A DNA stretch of 39,535 bases from assembly GCA_025927575.1 (NCBI GenBank), contig JAICLJ010000024.1, positions 1-39,535 on the forward strand. Direction: 5' to 3'. A model generated the notes under the pieces. That model searched no databases. It saw only the letters and a list, made by a program, of their open reading frames with translations, and was not told the origin of the DNA. This stretch comes from Bryobacteraceae bacterium. Its GTDB lineage: Bacteria; Acidobacteriota; Terriglobia; Bryobacterales; Bryobacteraceae. The number at the start of each line of letters is the position of its first letter. Position 1 is the stretch's first letter. Shown in pieces: positions 1 to 8,283 of the stretch. Position numbers and translations under genes: made by a program.

Positions 1-646
1 CGAGCGCGCGTTTGGCCATGGTCTGCCCGCGGACGTCGCTGAAGTCGGGATCGTCGGTTCCAGCCGCTGCGAAATCGGAAATATTAGGTGGCGTTGCGGC
101 GAAGCCGGCAGGCTCCTTCAGGAATTGAACCACCTCGCTCAGATGCCGCAATCCGAATACGGAAACACCCTCCGCAACGGATGCTTCCGCGGCATTTTCA
201 AGCGGAACCAGGAGATTGCGTATGCCGCGCTGGGCCGCGCAGACGGCGATGGACAGCGCGCCGCGGACAGGCCTTAGACTGCCGTCGAGCGATAGCTCGC
301 CCACCAGAAGATAATCGTCCGTACGCGCGACTTCACCCATCGCGCCCAGAATCGCGGTAGCCATCGGCAGGTCGAATCCGGCGCCTTCCTTACGGACATT
401 TGCCGGAGCCAGGTTGATCGTGACCGAACGCGTGGGATAGCCGAAGCCGGAGTTGATGAGGGCCGATTTGATGCGTTCACGGCTTTCCTTCACTGCCGTA
501 TCGGGCATGCCCACCGTGATGAAGTCGCGCTGCGTCCCGGACGGATACATGTCCACCTCGACGTCGATCATGTGCGCGTCGATACCGTAAACGGCTGCGC
601 TCCGGGTGCGAAAGAGTGCCACGAGAGATAGTCGCGGGCCGCGCAT
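1..646 (-). CDS. comM: YifB/ComM family Mg-chelatase-like ATPase, N-terminal part
   Basis: The 3' part of this gene lies outside the window. The visible part reads as the Lon/S5-like N-terminal domain of ComM/YifB. Family motifs seen are VYGIDAHMIDVEVDM near the start, FITVGMPDTAVKESRERIKS, INLAPANVRKEG, FDLPMA and VGELSLDGSLRPVRG. The reading ends near DFSDVRGQ, just before the AAA+ Walker A region would begin. ComM is a hexameric helicase that promotes branch migration during integration of transforming DNA. I chose ATG at 646 because a GAGAGGA Shine-Dalgarno sits five bases upstream; GTG at 622 is an in-frame alternative without one. A perfect 9-bp inverted repeat covers the ribosome site and start. 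Family assignment is firm; the role in this organism is inferred. Confidence 0.9.
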   Translation of the reverse strand, partial: MRGPRLSLVALFRTRSAAVYGIDAHMIDVEVDMYPSGTQRDFITVGMPDTAVKESRERIKSALINSGFGYPTRSVTINLAPANVRKEGAGFDLPMATAILGAMGEVARTDDYLLVGELSLDGSLRPVRGALSIAVCAAQRGIRNLLVPLENAAEASVAEGVSVFGLRHLSEVVQFLKEPAGFAATPPNISDFAAAGTDDPDFSDVRGQTMAKRAL

Positions 647-672
647 ATTCCTCTCAGCCGGAAAGGAATATG
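644..672 (-). promoter_or_regulatory. Hairpin sequestering the comM ribosome-binding site
   Basis: CATATTCCT (644-652) and AGGAATATG (664-672) form a perfect 9-bp inverted repeat around an 11-nt loop. In the minus-strand transcript the 3' arm contains the end of the Shine-Dalgarno and the ATG of comM. Folding would hide translation initiation. Whether it acts as a switch is inference. Confidence 0.45.
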
Positions 673-729
673 GTGCGGCGGCACGGGGCCCCAAACGTGG
701 CCGAACCCCTGGTTTTTACGCGTTGAGAA

Positions 730-744
730 TGGGGACGGACCCCA
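730..744. repeat. Short REP-like palindrome
   Basis: TGGGG (730-734) and CCCCA (740-744) flank ACGGA, followed by CACGGCGTGCACC. Short GGGG/CCCC palindromes of this style occur as REP-type intergenic repeats in many soil bacteria. I see only one copy in the window, so the call is weak. Confidence 0.2.
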
Positions 745-793
745 CGGCGTGCACCTGGAGTTTCTCTCAAACTGAACGAGTATTCTAGAACCC

Positions 794-1375
794 ATGGTTT
801 CTCCAGAGACAGCAAATACATGGGTTTCAACGGTATCTGTTATTGCGGCCGGCTCCGCAGCACTTCTTGGCATTCCAGCAGCTATCGCGGTTTCGTATAC
901 ACACTTTGGCCGAGCTTCTCGACGCTCGACAATCGTCAAGTTTGCAACTGACCGCTTGGCTTACTGGGAACACAGAGCACAGCTATTATTGACGGCTTAT
1001 CCAGAGCGGGCGCAGGAACTGAATTCCGAACTAAGGGAAGCGACTCAAAGGATTGAAGCTGACGCGAGCGATCAACTGAAGCATCTTGAGTGGCCAGAGG
1101 GTTCGTTTACGGAGCCACGTTGGTTAGTGATGATTGGGAAGGTCTCACTTTTCACTCTTTCTGGCATATGTTTCATCATGGCTTTAATTCCGGCCATGCT
1201 GATCATAACCAATCCTAGTGACACTCCCCTGAAACAACAGTTGACGGGAGCCCGGCTGGTTGCCCATTGGGCACAGTTCGTTATTATTGAGTTCGGTTTG
1301 ATTGCGGGGGGCGTCATGGCACGAGTTGCACGAATGACTGATCGGCCCGATGAACCCCCAATTTCCCATCTCTGA
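794..1375 (+). CDS. Hypothetical three-segment membrane protein
   Basis: I do not recognise a family. The 193-residue protein has a hydrophobic segment near residues 13-35, a polar helical stretch at about 40-105 rich in Glu, Arg and Gln that may form a coiled coil, then two more hydrophobic segments near 112-138 and 157-176, ending in a short polar tail. It is probably an inner-membrane protein. Its base composition is less G+C-rich than its neighbours, which hints at a different history. The ATG at 794 has no Shine-Dalgarno. Instead TATTCT at 781-786 ends seven bases before the ATG, as expected for a leaderless transcript. It stands alone between comM (opposite strand) and the cytochromes. 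Confidence 0.65.
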   Translation: MVSPETANTWVSTVSVIAAGSAALLGIPAAIAVSYTHFGRASRRSTIVKFATDRLAYWEHRAQLLLTAYPERAQELNSELREATQRIEADASDQLKHLEWPEGSFTEPRWLVMIGKVSLFTLSGICFIMALIPAMLIITNPSDTPLKQQLTGARLVAHWAQFVIIEFGLIAGGVMARVARMTDRPDEPPISHL

Positions 1376-1533
1376 GGACGCGGTTTGCAATTTCGTTAGT
1401 TTACATTTCTGGTTTTCGAGCCTTGAACCTGTCGAGATTCGCCGCGGCGAAGTGACACAGCCGGTAGACGAACACGTACCGGACTGAAGACTTCTCAGTC
1501 GGAGCCGGGAGGCTGTAGGGCAGAGCAGAGAAT

Positions 1534-1588
1534 AGCCAACTCATCCCCGCCAGAGCACAATACGGCTTCTGATGGGGATGAGTTGGCT
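1534..1588. repeat. Perfect 15-bp inverted repeat
   Basis: AGCCAACTCATCCCC (1534-1548) and GGGGATGAGTTGGCT (1574-1588) are exact reverse complements separated by 25 nt. The loop itself contains CAGAGC/GCTTCTG, which can pair with one bulge. There is no T-run after the stem, so it is a poor intrinsic terminator. It lies in the 275-bp gap between the small membrane protein and the first cytochrome, where I see no gene. It could be an RNA hairpin, a regulator site or the remnant of a small mobile element. Confidence 0.6.
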
Positions 1589-1650
1589 GAAACGATTGAT
1601 CGGGCGCACACCCTCTCCACGGATGAGGTAGGCTTTCCCTTAGGGTTCGG

Positions 1651-3570
1651 ATGAGGTTCTTCGCTCTGCTGCTGTCGTTCGCGCCGTTCGTCTGCCTTGC
1701 CGGAGCGAGTGGCTTGTCCGCCGGCTATCTTGGACGGGATGTTTGCGCCGGCTGTCACAAGGAGATTTCGGAGACGCAGTCACATACGGCCATGGCGCAA
1801 ACCTGGCAGGGCGCCGGCACAAAACAGTTGCCCGTGCACTACTCCGAATCCTATGCGGAAGGGCCCGATCCGTCGATTGTTTATCAGGTACGACGAACCG
1901 CTCACGGCTTCGACTACGAAGTGAAGATGCCCGGCCGGCAGGCGATCGATTTCCCCATCGAGACCACGATGGGGGGCAAGCGGCACGGTATCAGCTTTCT
2001 CTTTCGTGTGCCGGATATTGGCGGGCTCAAATTGAATCGCGCTCCTCTGGTCGAGGGCCGCTACCTGCACTATGCTCCGGCGAACCGGCTGGAGCTTTCG
2101 CCGGGATTCGCGAAAGAAAAACCCGCGACTTACGAAACCGCTTTCGGCCGAGTCCTCAGTCCGCAATTCGAGCGCAAATGTGTCACCTGCCATGGGCAGC
2201 CGCGCACACGTGGGACGCATGTTGATGTGGGCGTTACCTGCGAAAGCTGCCATGGCCCCGGGCAGGCGCATCTGTCGGCTCTGGCGAAGAAGTCAAGAGA
2301 TTTGGCGATTCTGAATCCGAAGAAGCTCGCCGCGGCCGAACAGATGCGACCGTGTGCTCAGTGCCACTCGGGCTTTAGCGTCGTGCAGGACCCTCTGCCG
2401 GACGATCTGCTTATCTCCGATCAGGTCACCGCGCTGAAGAACAGCGAGTGCTGGCAGCAGAGTGGCGGCCAGATCGCTTGTACCAACTGTCACGACCCGC
2501 ACGAGGACGCTTCGCGCGCCCTCCTGGTGGCCCGGTCAGAGAACACCTGTCTGCACTGCCACGCCGCGGGCGCGGTGAACCATGCGAGCCTATGCCCGGT
2601 GAACCGGCAAACAGGCTGTGTCGGATGCCACATGCCGGACGCGAAAAAGAGTCCGCTGCTGGTTGCCGATCACTGGATACGCGTCCATCCTGAACAACAC
2701 ACCAAATCGCCGGCCGTTGAGGCCGCATGGCGCAGTAAGGTTATGCCGAAGTACCTGTTCTTGCGTAAGATCGCAGTGGGCGACAGAGGCAGCGCCACGG
2801 CGATTCGCGAGCAGCTTGCATCCGGCGCTTCTTTCTTTGAGCTTGCACGCTCCAATTCCGTCGACAAGAGTTCCTCCATCAATGGAGGATTTCTCGGCGA
2901 TTTAACCGCGAATGAGCTGGACCCCTCCTGGGCGAAGGCTGCTCTTACCCTCCTGCCCGGTGAGATTTCGCCGGTTGTTTCGAGCGGCGACCAGTACCTC
3001 ATCCTGCAGCGTTTGCCACGAAATTTTCGAGAAGAGGCCGAAGCTCGATTCAACAAAGCCATGGAACTCCGCGCCGAAGGTAAGCGCCAGCAATCGGCAA
3101 ACGAGCTTCTTGAAGCTCTTAAAATTTATCCTCACTTACTGCGCGCCCTGACATATCTGGGAATTACCTATGGCGAGGCGGGCAACCCGCAAACGAGTGA
3201 GGCGATTCTGAGACTAGCGACAAGACTTTACCCGGAAGACGCGGGCGCGCACTTTAACTTGGGAATCGCCGAGGAAGCGCTCGATAAAACCGCCGATTCG
3301 ATTGCCGAATACGAGCGAGCGCTCGCGATTCAATCCGATCTGGCTCAGGTCTATCTCAATCTCGGCGGAGCGCTTGTTTCGAGCGGTCAATTAGACAAAG
3401 CTACTCGCGTATATCGCAAGGGTATCGAAGTAGATCCCCTGGGCGCCTCCCTGCACTGGAGCCTGGGCATCGCTCTGCAACGTGAAGGCAAAGTGGATGA
3501 AGCGAATCGTGAGCTGGCGCTAGCGGCAAAGATCGATCCGAAGTTAATTGCATCGCAATCGGGCAAGTGA
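1651..3570 (+). CDS. Heptaheme cytochrome c with parvulin and TPR domains
   Basis: A 639-residue exported protein. Residues 1-18 form a signal peptide (MRFFALLLSFAPFVCLAGA). Seven CXXCH heme sites follow: CAGCH 32-36, CVTCH 177-181, CESCH 197-201, CAQCH 235-239, CTNCH 277-281, CLHCH 300-304 and CVGCH 323-327, the last in the CHMP context common in multiheme cytochromes. Residues 362-456 match the PpiC/parvulin peptidyl-prolyl isomerase fold (FFELARSNS, GGFLGDLTANEL, LLPGEISPVV, YLILQRL). About four TPR units fill 465-630. The heme part is homologous to the next gene. It probably carries electrons in the periplasm; the substrate is unknown. The parvulin and TPR tail could fold or scaffold partner proteins, but this is inference. 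The ATG at 1651 is fixed by the signal peptide. Confidence 0.88.
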   Translation: MRFFALLLSFAPFVCLAGASGLSAGYLGRDVCAGCHKEISETQSHTAMAQTWQGAGTKQLPVHYSESYAEGPDPSIVYQVRRTAHGFDYEVKMPGRQAIDFPIETTMGGKRHGISFLFRVPDIGGLKLNRAPLVEGRYLHYAPANRLELSPGFAKEKPATYETAFGRVLSPQFERKCVTCHGQPRTRGTHVDVGVTCESCHGPGQAHLSALAKKSRDLAILNPKKLAAAEQMRPCAQCHSGFSVVQDPLPDDLLISDQVTALKNSECWQQSGGQIACTNCHDPHEDASRALLVARSENTCLHCHAAGAVNHASLCPVNRQTGCVGCHMPDAKKSPLLVADHWIRVHPEQHTKSPAVEAAWRSKVMPKYLFLRKIAVGDRGSATAIREQLASGASFFELARSNSVDKSSSINGGFLGDLTANELDPSWAKAALTLLPGEISPVVSSGDQYLILQRLPRNFREEAEARFNKAMELRAEGKRQQSANELLEALKIYPHLLRALTYLGITYGEAGNPQTSEAILRLATRLYPEDAGAHFNLGIAEEALDKTADSIAEYERALAIQSDLAQVYLNLGGALVSSGQLDKATRVYRKGIEVDPLGASLHWSLGIALQREGKVDEANRELALAAKIDPKLIASQSGK

Positions 3571-3576
3571 ATATTC

Positions 3577-4548
3577 ATGAAACCGGGAGGAAGCATGGCC
3601 GGATTGGCGTTGATTGCCGCCCTGCAATTGCCGGCGGCCGTTCCGCAGTGCGCGACCTGTCACCCAACGGAAGCCGCGGCCCATTCGCAAACGCGGATGG
3701 CGCATGCGCTCGTACCTGTTCTCGACAGCGCGTTTGCTCGGAATCTGCCCAATCATTCATTGTCTGAATCGAACGGCGGATATTCTTTCGATTACCGGGT
3801 TGTCGGCCAAAATCTTGCCGTGACAACCGTGCGCGGGCTGGACGAAGCACAAGGGCTCATCCGGTGGGTTGTTGGCGCCGGCGATCAGGGACAGACCCCG
3901 CTTGTAGAGACGCGCGCGGGCATTGCCCAACACCGGGTTAGTTATTTCCCGCGGTTGCAACGCTACGGCGTCACGGTGGGCGACGATCCCGGCGCTTCGG
4001 CAAACGCCGAAGCTGCTCTGGGGCGCATTTGGAACAAGAATGATTTACGTGCTTGTCTGAACTGCCATGCGACGTCCGTCAGCAGCGATCTGAAATCGTT
4101 CACTCCCGGCGTACAGTGCCTGAAATGCCATCCTGGCGCAAATGAGCACGCGCTCGGACATGGCACCCCCTTCAATCCGGGCAAAATCGGCGCAGAAGCC
4201 CAGGTGCGATTCTGCGGTCAATGCCACCGGGTTGCCGACGCGCCGGGAGGTAACGCTCTCGAGACCATCCGGTTCCAACCATTGCGGTTGATGAAAAGCA
4301 AGTGCTTCGCCTCGGGCAAACTGACCTGCACGACATGCCACGCCGCGCATCATGATGCTCTGAGAAACGACGCTGCTTATTACAACGGCAAATGCCTGAA
4401 CTGTCATGCGGGCCTGCCCCATGTCCGGCAGCAGAAGGCCGGGAACTGCATTGGCTGCCACATGCCGGAAGTGCAACTTGGGCAGACGCTGCGCTTCACG
4501 GATCACGATATTCAAATTGTGAAAGCAGGCGTAGCGGTACAAAAATGA
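3577..4548 (+). CDS. Heptaheme c-type cytochrome
   Basis: A 323-residue exported cytochrome with seven CXXCH motifs: CATCH 25-29, CLNCH 160-164, CLKCH 181-185, CGQCH 213-217, CTTCH 251-255, CLNCH 273-277 and CIGCH 291-295 (again CHMP). The heme order and spacing mirror the upstream gene, so the two are tandem paralogues; this one lacks the parvulin and TPR tail. It starts six bases after the upstream stop, so co-transcription is likely. The start is uncertain. ATG 3577 gives MKPGGS before the hydrophobic stretch, with the positive charge a signal peptide needs. ATG 3595 has a better ribosome site (GGGAGGA, four bases upstream) but leaves no charged residue. Likely a periplasmic electron carrier; donor and acceptor are unknown. 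Confidence 0.85.
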   Translation: MKPGGSMAGLALIAALQLPAAVPQCATCHPTEAAAHSQTRMAHALVPVLDSAFARNLPNHSLSESNGGYSFDYRVVGQNLAVTTVRGLDEAQGLIRWVVGAGDQGQTPLVETRAGIAQHRVSYFPRLQRYGVTVGDDPGASANAEAALGRIWNKNDLRACLNCHATSVSSDLKSFTPGVQCLKCHPGANEHALGHGTPFNPGKIGAEAQVRFCGQCHRVADAPGGNALETIRFQPLRLMKSKCFASGKLTCTTCHAAHHDALRNDAAYYNGKCLNCHAGLPHVRQQKAGNCIGCHMPEVQLGQTLRFTDHDIQIVKAGVAVQK

Positions 4549-4576
4549 ACAAGGCCGGCGCTGCCGCCGGCCTTGT
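4549..4576. terminator. Strong hairpin between convergent genes, probably bidirectional
   Basis: ACAAGGCCGGCG (4549-4560) pairs perfectly with CGCCGGCCTTGT (4565-4576) around a CTGC tetraloop. It begins right after the cytochrome stop codon and lies 29 bp past the receptor stop on the other strand. On the minus strand the stem is followed by GTTCATTTTT, a T-rich tail, so termination there looks best; on the plus strand no T-run follows. Confidence 0.75.
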
Positions 4577-4605
4577 GTGTGAAGGAATTAGGTTAGGCAA
4601 GTTTT

Positions 4606-7600
4606 CTAGAAGTTGATTGTTCCTGAGAACTGCAGGCGCCGCATCTGATAGGTACCGACTAGCGCCGTAATCTGACCCGCATTGGGGTCGAGAATGTTCG
4701 TATTGGGCGTCGAGAGATTTGCGTGATTGAATGCATTGCTTGCATCGCCGCGTAAAGTGAATCGCCATCGCTCGGTGAGAGCAAAGGCTTTCGATAGGGA
4801 AATGTCCTGGTTGATGAACAGGGGCCCGTAGAGTTGGTTGATCGGATAGTTACCGAATGTATTTGTAGCGGGCAAGGCCCACGCGCCACCATTGCCGGCT
4901 TCAATCGCCTGAATAGTTGTTCCTAAAAACCATTGATTACGGTTTCCTTGTGCGCCCTTGTAGGGATCGCCGCTGCCCTTGTCGGGCCGGTCGTTTGGAC
5001 CAACCGGGGCCGTATGCGTGCCGCCAAGGCTGGGGTTGAACGGAATGCCGCTGTAATACGTGGTGATTCCCGCTATATTCCAACCGCCTAGCGCGAAGTC
5101 CACAAACCGGTTCACGTTACTTCCGAATTTCCGTCCACGTCCAAACGGAATGTCGTAGTTCTGGGCAAGAGTAAATTGCCGGTGCGGAATATTGTCGCCG
5201 TAACCCCATCCAAGCGGACGATCATACAGGAACGTATAACTCTGGTCACTGCCGAAGCCGTCACCCTGAGAGATTTGATACGTGAAGTTCCCCTGCACGG
5301 TGTAGCCGCTCCAGGCATTGATTTTAAATAAGGCCTGGAGGGAGTCGTAGCGGTTATTGGCGCAATTGCAGTAATTGTCGATGTTCTGTGTCCAGCCATA
5401 TTTCGCGAAAAACGGACGGCCCACGTTCTGATCGGAATTTGAAACGCCCGGGATGAGGATCGGTTCATTGGCATTGAAAGCCTGGCTGGTTCCGAGCGGG
5501 CCATGACGGCCTTGATTACCGACGTATCCCGCCGAAACCGCGATCTTGTTCGTCACCTGTTGCTCGATCGTTGCGTTATAGGCATAGACCACCGGCATCG
5601 TGAAAATTCCGGGACGGGTCTTACAATTGACCCCGATCGGGCAGGGTGTTGTGCCCTCCGGGCTCACGACCACGGGCTGTAAAGGCTCCGGTCCTTCTGC
5701 GAGAGAGAACACGCCGCTGAAAGTGTTCGGCCTGTTTACGCTCTGATTGGAGAGAACAGGCGGATTTTGGGTCACGTTATGACCGAAAGTCGATCCAAAC
5801 GTTCCGAGACTATACGACCATCCATACCCGGCGCGTAGAACCGTTTTTGTGGTGAGCTGATAGGCAACACCCAGTCGTGGAGCGAACTCTTTCCAATTCA
5901 TCTTTTGATAGCCATGATCGTAAATCAAGCCAACGCCGAAAACGTCAAGGTTCCCAGTTGAAAGATCGAGTTGAGCGCCGTTACCCCGCTCATTGACCGT
6001 TTCGGGAAAAACCATTTCCCAACGGAGACCGTAAGTAATTGTCAATTTTGAGGTTGGCCGCCAGGTATCTTGCCCATACCAGAAGAGCCGCTTCTGGCGT
6101 TCCTGTGCATTCGTGCTGCTGCTGACGTAGCGGCTGAAGTCCGTGACTTCGCCCAGCAGGTACGATGCGAGACCCAGGCCGCCCGACGGTTTTCCGTCAG
6201 GTCCGAGGACGCTCGTATATTCCGGCTCAAACTGCAGTTCCCCGGAACGATGGTTGTCGCTCGGCACTCGCAAATTCATGGCATACCGAATGTCCGCCCC
6301 GAATTTGAAGCTGTGGTTGCCCGCGACCTTGCTCACGTTGTCGACGAACTGGTATTGCCGCTCGAATTCCGTGAGCGGGCAGTTGCACCGATTGTTGCTG
6401 AGGCCGTAGCCAAGCTGGCTCGTGCCATTGATGCCCTGATCTCCCCCGCCCGGCTCATGAATATAGATGTTGGGCATTCCCGATGTATAGAAATTATCCA
6501 GGTTCAAGCCGGGGATGCCAGCGTCTGTAGCGGGAGTGGTGCCGATGCCTCCAGGTGTGACGACAACGTGATAGCGCATGTACCCAAATCGAAACTCATT
6601 GATCAATGTCGGGCTTGACGTATGCGTCCAACCCAGCGCAACGCTCTGATTCAGAGCGTCAGAGTGCCCACCGAACGCGAATGTTGGGAAACTAGGGCCG
6701 CCGGCATCTGCGCCAAAAGCGGATGGCGCATCCTGCGTGAAACCGGCGTAGCTGTAGCGGCCGAAGAGCGAATTTGTTTCATTGAGAAAGTAATCCCAAC
6801 GTGTATTCCACTGATTGGCAGTGATGATGTCGGTTCCGCTGGTCGTGTAATTATTACGAAACGTCGTGCCCTGTGCATTCGAATTGGGCAACGGGAAGAA
6901 CTTCAGAAGCGCCTGAGCTTGCGGGCTTAGTCTATCCGTGGGGATAACATTACCTGCGAATGGCGTCCTGCCCGACCCGTCGGCACCCCCGGTCAGCGGA
7001 TCGTAGATCTGGTTACCCGTCCCCGCAAGCCAATCACCCAGATTGCCGGTCCGTTCAGCCGCAGTCGGCACCGTTGTCAGAAGGGAGCCACCCTGGTGGT
7101 TGCGCGTGAGCTGCGCATCGGCGAAAAAGAAAAGCTTGTCTTTAATGACACGCCCACTGATCGACCCGCCAAACAGGTTTTGATGAGTGGTCGGAACCGT
7201 CGTTTCGGTAAATGGATTTCGGCCAAAATCCTGGAAGCCGGGAGTATTGATATACAAATATTCGAACGCGTCACCGTGGAAGGTGTTTGATCCCGATTTC
7301 GTGGAGTACGTTAGGAGGCCCGCTCCCATGTAGCCGAATTCGGCGTCGTAATCCTGGTTCGCCTGTTTGACTTCATTGACGGAATCCATCGTCGGATTAA
7401 TCACGATAATCCCAAGGATCGGATCCTGATTCACCGTTCCGTCCAGTTCGTATCCCGTGCTGTCGAAATATTGACCGTTCACCATCGTCTGAACGCTGCC
7501 TTGTGGATTTTCGGACGAGGCGTGCTGCCAGGGCAGTTTTACGACGCCGGGGTTTAGCAGCACAAACGACTGGACGTTGCGGCCAATGTTCGGCAGTTCC

Positions 7601-8043
7601 TGAAGCTGTTTGGAACTAAACGTCTGTGCCACGTCTGCCTTGCCGGTCTGCAGCAGGGGCGCCGCTGCCGTAACCTCCACCTGTTGAGTGACATCGCCGA
7701 CGTTCATCTCTGCATCAAAGCGCGCTGCCTGGTCTACGCTGACCGTGATGACATTCGAAACCGCGCTCTGGAAGCCAGGCGATTCAACCTGAACTTTATA
7801 AGACCCGGGAATTAGTTGCCCCCTCGTATAATTTCCGGACTCGTTCGTCGTCACTTCGAACTTTGTTCCTTTATTGATGTCGCTGATCGTGACCTTTGCA
7901 TTGGCTACCGCGCCGCCAGTTTGATCGGTGACCGTACCGTAGATACTGCCGAAGATCTGTTGCGCCGATGCATTCCCCGCCATACCTAACAGAACGGCTA
8001 TCGCCAGCAGTGCCGGCGATAGCTTCTTGGCTAACCAATCCAT
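4606..8043 (-). CDS. Oar-like TonB-dependent outer-membrane receptor (receptor 1)
   Basis: A protein of about 1145 residues. It opens with a signal peptide (MDWLAKKLSPALLAIAVLLG...ASAQ), then a carboxypeptidase-regulatory-like beta-sandwich (GSIYGTVTDQTGGAVANAKV, with NESGNYTRGQL), a plug-like region (LQELPNIGRN, VNGQYFDSTGYELDG), and a long beta-barrel ending in phenylalanine (LQFSGTINF). The ATG at 8043 is supported by AAGGAGA six bases upstream; the open frame runs further up but without a signal for it. Proteins of this type are abundant in Acidobacteriota and are thought to import large ligands such as glycans or peptides. The ligand cannot be told from sequence. It is divergent from a winged-helix membrane protein, the same arrangement as receptor 2. 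Confidence 0.88.
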   Translation of the reverse strand: MDWLAKKLSPALLAIAVLLGMAGNASAQQIFGSIYGTVTDQTGGAVANAKVTISDINKGTKFEVTTNESGNYTRGQLIPGSYKVQVESPGFQSAVSNVITVSVDQAARFDAEMNVGDVTQQVEVTAAAPLLQTGKADVAQTFSSKQLQELPNIGRNVQSFVLLNPGVVKLPWQHASSENPQGSVQTMVNGQYFDSTGYELDGTVNQDPILGIIVINPTMDSVNEVKQANQDYDAEFGYMGAGLLTYSTKSGSNTFHGDAFEYLYINTPGFQDFGRNPFTETTVPTTHQNLFGGSISGRVIKDKLFFFADAQLTRNHQGGSLLTTVPTAAERTGNLGDWLAGTGNQIYDPLTGGADGSGRTPFAGNVIPTDRLSPQAQALLKFFPLPNSNAQGTTFRNNYTTSGTDIITANQWNTRWDYFLNETNSLFGRYSYAGFTQDAPSAFGADAGGPSFPTFAFGGHSDALNQSVALGWTHTSSPTLINEFRFGYMRYHVVVTPGGIGTTPATDAGIPGLNLDNFYTSGMPNIYIHEPGGGDQGINGTSQLGYGLSNNRCNCPLTEFERQYQFVDNVSKVAGNHSFKFGADIRYAMNLRVPSDNHRSGELQFEPEYTSVLGPDGKPSGGLGLASYLLGEVTDFSRYVSSSTNAQERQKRLFWYGQDTWRPTSKLTITYGLRWEMVFPETVNERGNGAQLDLSTGNLDVFGVGLIYDHGYQKMNWKEFAPRLGVAYQLTTKTVLRAGYGWSYSLGTFGSTFGHNVTQNPPVLSNQSVNRPNTFSGVFSLAEGPEPLQPVVVSPEGTTPCPIGVNCKTRPGIFTMPVVYAYNATIEQQVTNKIAVSAGYVGNQGRHGPLGTSQAFNANEPILIPGVSNSDQNVGRPFFAKYGWTQNIDNYCNCANNRYDSLQALFKINAWSGYTVQGNFTYQISQGDGFGSDQSYTFLYDRPLGWGYGDNIPHRQFTLAQNYDIPFGRGRKFGSNVNRFVDFALGGWNIAGITTYYSGIPFNPSLGGTHTAPVGPNDRPDKGSGDPYKGAQGNRNQWFLGTTIQAIEAGNGGAWALPATNTFGNYPINQLYGPLFINQDISLSKAFALTERWRFTLRGDASNAFNHANLSTPNTNILDPNAGQITALVGTYQMRRLQFSGTINF

Positions 8044-8138
8044 AACGTCTCCTTGAAAGTGAATCTTTGAAGCACTACTTCCTGCACGCCGTCGGAGACA
8101 GTGCCGTCGACGCACAGTCAACCACCACCACACGGTCA

Positions 8139-8159
8139 ATTCCTCCTGCTGTGAGGAAT
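8139..8159. promoter_or_regulatory. Inverted repeat in the receptor 1 / regulator intergenic region
   Basis: ATTCCTC (8139-8145) and GAGGAAT (8153-8159) form a perfect 7-bp inverted repeat with 7-nt spacing, lying in the 224-bp divergent gap. The centre-to-centre distance of 14 bp suits a dimeric regulator, perhaps the adjacent winged-helix protein. That link is inference. Confidence 0.35.
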
Positions 8160-8257
8160 GGCCTAGTGTGTAACGCTTTTCTACTATTCAAAAGTTCGAT
8201 GGGGTTTGAAACCGATAACCGCCCCAAGTGATTGTTCTTGAGGGGAAAGGCAGCCGC

Positions 8258-8283
8258 TGTTACGCTAATGTTAATGAGTGTTA
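8258..8283. promoter_or_regulatory. Three helically phased TGTTA direct repeats
   Basis: TGTTA occurs at 8258-8262, 8269-8273 and 8279-8283, at steps of 11 and 10 bp, so all three face the same side of the helix. OmpR-class regulators bind phased direct repeats. The repeats overlap the proposed start of the downstream regulator gene, which would suit autoregulation, but the number of bases involved is small. Confidence 0.3.

Noticed and set aside
1072-1390. Minus-strand open frames opposite the small membrane protein
   Set aside because: They are antisense to a plus-strand protein with clear membrane-segment pattern and show no family features.
6070-6618. 182-codon plus-strand frame inside receptor 1
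   Set aside because: Antisense shadow of a well-supported TonB receptor.
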